Below, piece by piece: positions 21,117 through 25,845 of a stretch of 25,845 nucleotides of DNA. A program made the position numbers and the translations under genes. Location of the stretch: the IMG/VR virus record IMGVR_UViG_3300032296_000038, positions 1 to 25,845 of that record; one strand, given 5' to 3'. How positions within the stretch are numbered: position 1 is the stretch's first letter; the number at the start of each line of letters is the position of its first letter. The stretch comes from a virus. The notes below the pieces were generated by a model that was not told the origin of the DNA, ran no database searches, and was given only the letters and a program-made list of their open reading frames with translations.

Positions 21117-21389
21117 CTAATCCTTTTTGTGCTTTGCGGCGAACGAACGGGCCGCTTCTTTGCTACCGAAGCCCCAAGCTTTGAGGGCGAGCTTGAGGCG
21201 GGTGGGTCTACCTTTTTCGTCTGTGAGAGGCCCAGCCATGCCGCCAAATCGCGCAGCAAAGCTAACACGCCTCGGGTTCGTGCCAGACTTAACGGGGGCT
21301 TGGAGGTTGCCGCCTTCCTTGTTTTCAAAGTGCTTCCTGCCTGCTTCATTGAGTCCACCTTCCGGGTTTTGATGTTTCTTCTGTACCAT
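21117..21389 (-). CDS. DUF6321-like small protein (90 aa)
   Basis: The preferred start is ATG 21389, sharing a base with the upstream stop; an ATG at 21401 would add four residues inside the preceding gene. The protein contains HQNPEGGLNEAGRKHFENKE, LQAPVKSGTNPRRVSFAARF and GPLTDEKGRPTRLKLALKAW, with a Lys-rich end. This matches the DUF6321 family found in many aquatic podoviruses and cyanophages. It is small, basic and Gly-rich. Function is unknown; the basic charge allows DNA binding, which is not shown. Confidence 0.75.
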   Translation of the reverse strand: MVQKKHQNPEGGLNEAGRKHFENKEGGNLQAPVKSGTNPRRVSFAARFGGMAGPLTDEKGRPTRLKLALKAWGFGSKEAARSFAAKHKKD

Positions 21390-21973
21390 TACTCGTACCA
21401 CTCAATCATTAAGTGAGCCATGTGCGCTTGGCCACTTCTGTTTGTTAGCCTAAATAAATAAGTTGTCAGAGGCGCTAAAACATATTGAAACGAAAATGCA
21501 GCGGCTCCACCAGCCTGACCACCAGACCCACCCGCAAGGAACTCTCCGGTCAAAGCCGTTCCGGTAGTAGTGACTGTCGGGTTGATTAGTATTGCGCTTG
21601 CGCTCGTATTGGTGGATGACCTATAACGATTGATGGCTGTAAATGATGTTCCACCAGTTACCGTTGCGTTTTCGTAAATAGTGAATTCCGCATCCCCTCC
21701 ACAATTAACATCAAACACTAGGTGAGGATATTTGCCAGTAGCCCAGGCAACGGCAATATCAATAGACGCATTGTCAGCCAGTTGATTTGCATCGCCATTT
21801 AAGTAGTAAGCATAAAAGGCTCGGCCTTCGTGCAACCTAATATGGTTAATGTCAGCAACTACAAATGGCTTTTCAGATCCAGCTACAACCTGGTTGCCAT
21901 CTTTGTCAATAAATGTTGACGTAACAAATCTTGACTTTGTATTGTCAGATTCTCGCTGAACAATAATAGCCAT
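21389..21973 (-). CDS. Putative virion protein (194 aa)
   Basis: Starts MAIIVQRESDNTKSRFVTST. The C-terminal half is beta-rich, with FTAINRYRSSTNTSASAILI, FLAGGSGGQAGGAAAFSFQY and TTYLFRLTNRSGQAHMAHLM followed by IEWYE. The final segment (L..NRSG......IEWYE) recurs in proteins beside terminase or portal genes of aquatic phages. A jelly-roll type head-fibre or decoration protein would fit the composition. No family was recognised with certainty; location among small coupled genes before the portal is the only context. Confidence 0.6.
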   Translation of the reverse strand: MAIIVQRESDNTKSRFVTSTFIDKDGNQVVAGSEKPFVVADINHIRLHEGRAFYAYYLNGDANQLADNASIDIAVAWATGKYPHLVFDVNCGGDAEFTIYENATVTGGTSFTAINRYRSSTNTSASAILINPTVTTTGTALTGEFLAGGSGGQAGGAAAFSFQYVLAPLTTYLFRLTNRSGQAHMAHLMIEWYE

Positions 21974-22143
21974 TAGCTCTCATCATCCTCATCTAAGTGC
22001 ATAGCTTTTTTCAAGTCCATATCACTTGCTTTTTTACGGCCTTGTTCTTTGGCTAGCATCTTGGCTACTTTTTTGTGAAACGCCGTAGGCTTGCGCGGCA
22101 TCTCATCTTCATCTTCTTCACCCAGGTAGATTTCAATACTCAT
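21973..22143 (-). CDS. Small charged protein (56 aa)
   Basis: ATG 22143 shares a base with the upstream TAA, and its own TAA shares a base with the next ATG. The protein has a strongly acidic start (IYLGEEDEDEMPRKP), a basic middle (FHKKVAKMLAKEQGRKKASD) and an acidic end (DEDDES). No family is recognised. Its coupling on both sides makes it part of the chain of small genes before the portal. Confidence 0.65.
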   Translation of the reverse strand: MSIEIYLGEEDEDEMPRKPTAFHKKVAKMLAKEQGRKKASDMDLKKAMHLDEDDES

Positions 22144-22298
22144 TATTTAGCCTTTGGCTTCATGGCAGTTTTTGCCGCCTTCTTAAATGCTTCCTCGGTT
22201 GGCGCACCTTTGGAACCAGGCTTACGCATCTTCTCGCCTGAGCCTTCTTTTATACGCTCACGCTTTTCATGGATGTTGGCATAGAGTCCTGGCTTCAT
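22143..22298 (-). CDS. Small basic phage protein (51 aa, MKPGLYANIH type)
   Basis: ATG 22298 overlaps the upstream TGA (ATGA). The N-terminus MKPGLYANIHEKRERIKEGS is the signature of a small basic protein that recurs between terminase and portal genes in aquatic podoviruses. The remainder is Lys-rich (EAFKKAAKTAMKPKAK). Function is unknown; the charge would allow DNA or RNA binding. Confidence 0.75.
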   Translation of the reverse strand: MKPGLYANIHEKRERIKEGSGEKMRKPGSKGAPTEEAFKKAAKTAMKPKAK

Positions 22299-22453
22299 TT
22301 CTTGGCCATCCCTGCCTGAGACATGGCGATTGCCACTGCCTGCTTTTGGCTCTTAACCACTGGGCCACCCTTGCCTGAGTGCAGGCTACCTGCCTTGTAC
22401 TCACGCATAACCTTGGCCACCTTCTTTTGCATCTTGTCTTTTTTGTCCATCAT
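22295..22453 (-). CDS. DUF6496-like small basic protein (52 aa)
   Basis: Two adjacent ATG codons lie at 22453 and 22450; the first shares a base with the upstream TAA. The sequence KKVAKVMREYKAGSLHSGKG, then VKSQKQAVAIAMSQAG, is the DUF6496 pattern (KVM.EY..G.LHSG...V..RKQA.AIA.S.AG). This family is very common in phages and bacteria and has no known function. Confidence 0.82.
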   Translation of the reverse strand: MMDKKDKMQKKVAKVMREYKAGSLHSGKGGPVVKSQKQAVAIAMSQAGMAKK

Positions 22454-22695
22454 TAGACACCAGTACCGAGGGTTTGTTGTAGCCCAGTCTCAGGAGCGAT
22501 CCGAGCCTCAGACAGAAGCGCACGGCCACCACGGCGAGCACGGCGGCGAGCTGCCGTATCTTCAGCGGCTGCTTGCGCGGCTGGCTTTTCAACCGGCTTT
22601 GCCACATCTCTCATTTGATCTGCAACAGTTCCCTGGCCACCATCTTTGCGCGGCAAATCCAATACTTTTTTAATGCTGCCAACTGCTCCACTCAT
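22453..22695 (-). CDS. Small protein, paralogue of the upstream gene (80 aa)
   Basis: Starts MSGAVGSIKKVLDLPRKDGG, with GAAAGGA upstream of the ATG. The C-terminal third, ARRRARRGGRALLSEARIAP followed by ETGLQQTLG, matches the equivalent region of the preceding gene, while the N-terminal parts differ. The conserved Arg-rich segment plus LLSEAR.APE.GL..LG is a motif seen in small proteins near terminase and portal genes of aquatic podoviruses. Function is unknown. The pair appears to have arisen by duplication followed by N-terminal divergence. Confidence 0.75.
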   Translation of the reverse strand: MSGAVGSIKKVLDLPRKDGGQGTVADQMRDVAKPVEKPAAQAAAEDTAARRRARRGGRALLSEARIAPETGLQQTLGTGV

Positions 22696-22697
22696 AA

Positions 22698-22940
22698 TTA
22701 AGTCCTTTCTGCGCCCATAGAGCCTAAAGTTTCCAACCCAAGTTCAGGAGCCACACGGGCTTCTGACAACAACATCCTTGACCCACCGCGCAGGCGAGCA
22801 CGGCGTTTGGCCGCTGACTGCTCAGCCAAGTCCACGCGCTCTGCCTCAGCCTGAGCTGCTAGCCGTGCGTTTTCCTTGCGCTGCTCCTCAAGCTGACGCT
22901 CGGCTGCGCTGTTATCGGGTTTCTTAAACATTCCACTCAT
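22698..22940 (-). CDS. Small protein with coiled-coil N-terminus, paralogue of the next gene (80 aa)
   Basis: Starts one base after the previous stop (MSGMFKKPDNSAAERQLEEQ). The N-terminal half is a probable coiled coil (QRKENARLAAQAEAERVDLA). The C-terminal half is AKRRARLRGGSRMLLSEARV followed by APELGLETLG, shared with the downstream 80-residue gene. Both proteins begin with MSG and have the same length. A virion or head-assembly role is plausible from position only. Confidence 0.75.
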   Translation of the reverse strand: MSGMFKKPDNSAAERQLEEQRKENARLAAQAEAERVDLAEQSAAKRRARLRGGSRMLLSEARVAPELGLETLGSMGAERT

Positions 22941-22941
22941 A

Positions 22942-23370
22942 TCAGACCCTCGACATCATTAAGTAATCTACCCCGTCCACGCCGTATTTGCGTAAGACCC
23001 CGTCGCACTTAAAGCCTATGGCATGAGCCCACTTCTCTGCGCGCTTATCCGTAGTTCTAACGGTTAATTGGATACGGTGCAATCCCATAGATATCTTTGC
23101 GATATCCATTACCTTAATCCCAATGCGCGTAAGGGTTACAGGGATTGTTCTTACCTTTTCATCTGGCATTAACCATGTCTCTGCGACACCTTCCCAGATA
23201 GACACAAACCCAAAGATGGCCACGGGTTCCATGTTTAGGAAGGCGGTTACTGCCGGCCCCATCCTGGCCTGTGTTTCTAGTAGACCTGGTATCTCGTCCT
23301 TGGTTGCCAGCACAGTCACATCCTCTGACTGTATGGACATCCTTTCGGCGTGATTAACCGAGAAGGGCAT
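22942..23370 (-). CDS. T7 gp13/GNAT-like protein (142 aa)
   Basis: The start is set at ATG 23370 (AAAGGG nine bases upstream), 40 bases after the terminase stop. An ATG at 23442 is open too but would overlap the terminase and add residues of shadow-like composition. The C-terminal half has the GNAT look: FGFVSIWEGVAETWLMPDEK, then GLHRIQLTVRTTDKRAEKWA and HAIGFKCDGVLRKYGVDGVD. The usual acetyl-CoA loop (Q/R-x-x-G-x-G/A) is not visible. That agrees with the T7 gp13-like group, which is virion-associated and probably not an active acetyltransferase. T7 gp13 is 138 residues, close to this length. Confidence 0.72.
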   Translation of the reverse strand: MPFSVNHAERMSIQSEDVTVLATKDEIPGLLETQARMGPAVTAFLNMEPVAIFGFVSIWEGVAETWLMPDEKVRTIPVTLTRIGIKVMDIAKISMGLHRIQLTVRTTDKRAEKWAHAIGFKCDGVLRKYGVDGVDYLMMSRV

Positions 23371-23410
23371 AAAAAACAGCCCTTTGCGTTTGTTAGCTTG
23401 GTTTAGTCGT

Positions 23411-24970
23411 TCAGCGAGAACCGAACACGTCAAACTCGGCATTTACCACCGTCTGAGCTACGCGGGTATCCGCGCTCAATGCACTCTTAGTCATACGCCT
23501 ATGCTCGCCCCCGCCAAGGAGAAGATACCCAAATGCGTCGCCAACGTGCGAGTGTTCATTTTTGTTTGGTGCATCGCGGAATCTTTCTTGCCCCGCACCA
23601 ATCGCAATACGCTTAAAATGATACCCGCCGGCAAGGGCTTTCCGGAGGAGCTTGCATTGCTTGTTCACAATGAGACCAGGCTTGCCATTGATCAGTCTTT
23701 GCATGGGCGCGGCAGCAGCTTCACGTCTAACCTTGAAGTCGTTGCTATGTGTAGGCTGGGCTCTAAGACCTAGAGTGCGCAGATGGTCAAAGGCTGTTAC
23801 CTCGTAAATCGCATCTCGTTGCATACCAGCCGGGTCACCCCAAAGCATAATCTGGCAGCTAGGGAATCTGGCGTTTAGCTCAGCCAAGAGCTGCTGACCA
23901 AACCTTTCTAGTCCCATGTCGAAGGTAACAATTTCGTGGATCACTACCCACCTGCCATTGTTGAGCCTTTGGCCTATTACCGCAGCTGGGGTAAGACCAA
24001 AGTCTAGCCCAACCTGAAGCGGCAAGGCCGGGTCAAACTCCACGTCGTCTGACATCATATTGTCGTCGTACTCTGGCCAGACTGGCCTGCCCTCTTGGAC
24101 GTAGGTGTACTTACCTTCGGCATAGCACTTGATCCAATCTAGATTCTTGCCCAGAAGCATCTGCTGATAGTAGCCAGCTGGAAGATTGTCTACGTTTTCT
24201 GCCCTTGGGTTTATTTTCCACCAGCGGCCAGAGGCAAACACATGGTCATTGGCTTCTGGGTTTTCTGGCAGGTCGTCAGAGGAAACCTCGACCACGCCAC
24301 CTGGCTGCTTAAAAAATGACCAGCCGTATTGCCCGGTCAGCTTTTCCTTTTCTGCCAAGCGGAACCACCAATGGTCGTCATCCATTGGGTTTGTATCCAT
24401 CCAGATACCGTGCCAGCTAGCTCCACCATCTCGCTTTGTCGGGTATCGACCAACCCGGTGAGTCAGCCCGTCGATCACAGCCTTTGGTAGTTCTCTAGCC
24501 TCGTTGACCCAGGCGCCTGTCAGCTCCAAGGACAGAAGCTTACGCACGTCCTTTGGTTGGTCTAGGGCTAGGAATATAACCTCCATGTCTATACCGGAGG
24601 CGTCTCCCCTGGATGGGAGGCGTATATGGTGGGTAATCGGCGGCGTCCAGAGCATCGGCCCAAAGGTGTTTTCTGGAAACAGATCAAGCCAAGTCTTGAT
24701 CGTTGTGGTCTTGAGCATTGGGTACGAGTTACGCACCACAGCCCATCGCGAGTACCTTATTCCATCAATCGGACTAGGCTTTTGCTGGACGGCTTTCATC
24801 ATTACCTTGGCCGCACAAGCATAGGATTTGCCCGAACCTACTGGCCCCATCAGACCTTGAACAAAGGCGCTAGACTGGATGAACTTATAGACTTCTGGGG
24901 ACTTAGAGAAGTTTAGGTTTAGCCCAGTTACCGGCAGTTCTTTAGAACTTCTTTCTTTAGTCTTAGCCAT
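23411..24970 (-). CDS. terL: Terminase large subunit
   Basis: 519 residues. Walker A is GPVGSGKS at residues 42 to 49. The Walker B/catalytic region is ELTGAWVNEARELP, and the coupling region MDTNPMDDDHWWF. The RNase-H-like nuclease has VGLDFGLTPA (first Asp), LWGDPAGMQRD (second) and HSHVGDAFGYLLLG (third). The gene packages DNA into proheads through the portal, using ATP, and cuts the concatemer. It lies upstream of the head genes, not at the end of the late operon as in T7. No small-subunit gene is recognised in the window. The start overlaps the upstream membrane-protein gene by 8 nt. Confidence 0.95.
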   Translation of the reverse strand: MAKTKERSSKELPVTGLNLNFSKSPEVYKFIQSSAFVQGLMGPVGSGKSYACAAKVMMKAVQQKPSPIDGIRYSRWAVVRNSYPMLKTTTIKTWLDLFPENTFGPMLWTPPITHHIRLPSRGDASGIDMEVIFLALDQPKDVRKLLSLELTGAWVNEARELPKAVIDGLTHRVGRYPTKRDGGASWHGIWMDTNPMDDDHWWFRLAEKEKLTGQYGWSFFKQPGGVVEVSSDDLPENPEANDHVFASGRWWKINPRAENVDNLPAGYYQQMLLGKNLDWIKCYAEGKYTYVQEGRPVWPEYDDNMMSDDVEFDPALPLQVGLDFGLTPAAVIGQRLNNGRWVVIHEIVTFDMGLERFGQQLLAELNARFPSCQIMLWGDPAGMQRDAIYEVTAFDHLRTLGLRAQPTHSNDFKVRREAAAAPMQRLINGKPGLIVNKQCKLLRKALAGGYHFKRIAIGAGQERFRDAPNKNEHSHVGDAFGYLLLGGGEHRRMTKSALSADTRVAQTVVNAEFDVFGSR

Positions 24971-25112
24971 TTTTAGCCGCTAGGTAGAGTCCGACATTGC
25001 CAATGCTATACCCAACAAAAGCAATACCAAGACCAACATTGCCGTGTCTAATAAAATCGAAAGCAACGATGGCATAGACGATTCCTATCACGGCGATCAG
25101 CCACGCCGCCAC
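24963..25112 (-). CDS. Small membrane protein, GTG start (49 aa)
   Basis: The GTG at 25112 follows the TGA of the upstream gene with no gap and in the same frame. The protein has two hydrophobic segments: AAWLIAVIGIVYAIVAF and GLGIAFVGYSIGNVGLYLAA, joined by DFIRHGNV. Small proteins with the GN.GLG.AF.GY..GNVGL pattern lie next to terminase genes in many aquatic podoviruses. It could be a spanin- or holin-like membrane protein, but its role is not known. Its stop overlaps the terminase start. Confidence 0.75.
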   Translation of the reverse strand: MAAWLIAVIGIVYAIVAFDFIRHGNVGLGIAFVGYSIGNVGLYLAAKNG

Positions 25113-25195
25113 TCAAGCCACCCCGATAGAACAATAACAAAAACCATTGTTAAAACAAACCACGCCACATTTTGAGCAAGTATGTGTTCCGGCAT
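25097..25195 (-). CDS. Nested small membrane ORF (32 aa), out of frame
   Basis: ATG 25195 with AAGGAG six bases upstream opens a 32-residue reading frame, MPEHILAQNVAWFVLTMVFV followed by IVLSGWLEWRRG. It has one 20-residue hydrophobic helix ending in a Trp/Arg-rich cytoplasmic-type tail. It lies within the C-terminal half of the zinc-ribbon gene in another frame and overlaps the start of the 49-residue membrane gene by 16 nt. The ribosome binding site and the typical single-pass design argue for expression, but size and overlap leave doubt. Confidence 0.5.
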   Translation of the reverse strand: MPEHILAQNVAWFVLTMVFVIVLSGWLEWRRG

Positions 25196-25316
25196 TTTCT
25201 TCTCCTTTGAGTATTTTGATTGCTTCTTTCCAAGCAATTTCCGCGCAAGCCTTTTCGTCCTCACTCCATTGTCTTGCGTCCTGCCTTGACTGAACCCAGT
25301 CGTCAAAGTTAATCAT
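25113..25316 (-). CDS. Small zinc-ribbon-like protein (67 aa)
   Basis: Starts at ATG 25316, overlapping the glycosyltransferase stop by 8 nt, with GAGGGG upstream. Residues 1 to 40 are helical and charged (MINFDDWVQSRQDARQWSED). The C-terminal part has Cys at residues 47, 50, 54, 60 and 62 (CSKCGVVCFNNGFCYC), a likely metal-binding ribbon. The gene ends with TGA immediately before the GTG of the next gene, and its second half doubles as the coding sequence of a small membrane ORF. The N-terminal pattern is typical of small phage proteins of unknown function. Confidence 0.65.
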   Translation of the reverse strand: MINFDDWVQSRQDARQWSEDEKACAEIAWKEAIKILKGEENAGTHTCSKCGVVCFNNGFCYCSIGVA

Positions 25317-25845
25317 CGCACCCCTCGTTCATTTTTTTATACTCAGCCCACCACATACTTGAGTTATCGCAATTTTGATATGCTGCAAAGCAAGGTGTGC
25401 CAATGGTGTAATGGTACAGATTAGCGTACTCGTTCAGAGGATACTCCAGAACTAGCCAGTTCCAGGTTATAGGGATTTCCCCTATCTCCCCGTCGTGCAG
25501 CCAGCTAAAGCGATGAAGGAATGGCCCGTCCAGGTGTTTAATCATTTCCGGGGTAAGGCTGCGGTTAGCTGAGTGCTCGCAGTTCCACAGGATCAGGCTT
25601 GACCAGTTTTTTCTGGGGTAATTCTCGTTTTTATTTCCAAGATACTTGCGGGGGTGGACGGTCTGGTAGTCGTGTTGGACGACTTGGACTGCGTATCTAT
25701 CGTCACGCATTGCCCAGAGTTTGGCGATATCTTCACGGCAGACCATGTCCCCGTCTGCGAAGATGGCCCAACCACGGTAGCCCATGAGATGCGGTACGAG
25801 AAACCTTGAATAGATGAAGTCATTTGATCCGTCCTTTCGTCCTAC
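25309..25845 (-). CDS. Glycosyltransferase-like protein (N-terminus cut by window edge)
   Basis: The frame is open from the right edge, so the true start lies outside; an internal ATG at 25785 is not the likely start because the in-frame codons before it read as conserved sequence (DFIYSRFLVPHLMGYRGWA). The core is FADGDM, a D-x-D type metal and nucleotide-sugar-binding motif, followed by DIAKLWAMRD and later FLHRFSWLHDGEIGEIPITW, NWLVLEYP and LYHYTIGTPCF. This layout matches GT8-like phage and bacterial glycosyltransferases. It may glycosylate host surface polysaccharide, virion protein or DNA; the target cannot be told. It is co-directional with the terminase genes. Confidence 0.75.
   Translation of the reverse strand, partial: VGRKDGSNDFIYSRFLVPHLMGYRGWAIFADGDMVCREDIAKLWAMRDDRYAVQVVQHDYQTVHPRKYLGNKNENYPRKNWSSLILWNCEHSANRSLTPEMIKHLDGPFLHRFSWLHDGEIGEIPITWNWLVLEYPLNEYANLYHYTIGTPCFAAYQNCDNSSMWWAEYKKMNEGCDD

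Noticed and set aside
21092-21358. Alternative minus-strand 88-codon frame
   Set aside because: It overlaps the DUF6321-like gene and the portal start and lacks family features; the DUF6321-like frame is clearly coding.
25196-25306. Extended 69-residue form of the nested membrane ORF
   Set aside because: The added N-terminal part is a shadow of the zinc-ribbon gene, and the best ribosome binding site is at the internal ATG 25195.
1-25845. tRNA genes, insertion sequences, attachment sites
   Set aside because: No cloverleaf, transposase or recognisable att core was seen; coding density leaves almost no room outside 18238 to 18499.

Overview
The window is one contiguous stretch of a short-tailed dsDNA phage (podovirus), or of a prophage of one. 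Every supported gene lies on the minus strand and they are packed head to tail. Many stop/start pairs overlap by 1 to 8 nt (TAATG, ATGA, GTGA, TGATG). The host cannot be named from the sequence. The small-protein repertoire and the cyanophage-like fibre accessory proteins suggest an aquatic bacterial host, which is inference only. Read in the direction of transcription, from high to low coordinates, the window is the whole packaging, head, tail and host-exit module. No replication, RNA polymerase, integrase or small-terminase gene is visible, so those presumably lie beyond one of the edges.

Packaging end (25845 to 21117): a glycosyltransferase-like gene cut by the right edge; a small zinc-ribbon protein with a tiny out-of-frame membrane ORF inside it; a 49-residue GTG-start membrane protein; the large terminase; a T7 gp13/GNAT-like protein; and a chain of small proteins. 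That chain includes a tandem paralogous pair, a DUF6496-like, a DUF6321-like and a putative virion protein.

Head genes (21114 to 17110): portal, a Bbp19-like protein, scaffold, a roughly 260-nt non-coding gap, the major capsid protein and a putative decoration protein. The gap holds a strong intrinsic terminator followed by a candidate promoter. A second strong terminator-like hairpin lies just after the decoration gene, inside the first codons of the next ORF. The capsid and decoration genes are therefore bracketed by two terminators.

Between head and tail (17109 to 15992) sit two non-structural cargo genes: a Rossmann-type DUF115/glycosyltransferase-like protein and a SAM methyltransferase. 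Tail and ejection genes follow (16005 to 8011) in T7-like order: gp11-like, gp12-like, gp14-like, gp15-like, an extra 156-residue protein and a large gp16-like protein.

The fibre region (7984 to 1410) is unusually rich. It has a T7 gp17-type fibre with a decapeptide-repeat shaft, a polyglycine-rich fibre, two small accessory or chaperone-like genes flanking a small fibre-tip gene, a further small accessory gene, an AT-rich fibre, another small accessory gene, and a fibre whose N-terminus resembles the Mtd protein of Bordetella phage BPP-1. The left end carries a holin, a GTG-start proteasome beta/HslV-like Ntn-hydrolase, and a TTG-start metallophosphoesterase with an N-terminal helix-turn-helix-like segment that runs off the left edge.

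The items most worth a second look are the terminator-bracketed capsid cassette (one terminator inside a coding sequence), the single-gene proteasome-like hydrolase beside the holin, the nested membrane ORF, and the glyco/methyl cargo genes in the head-tail junction.
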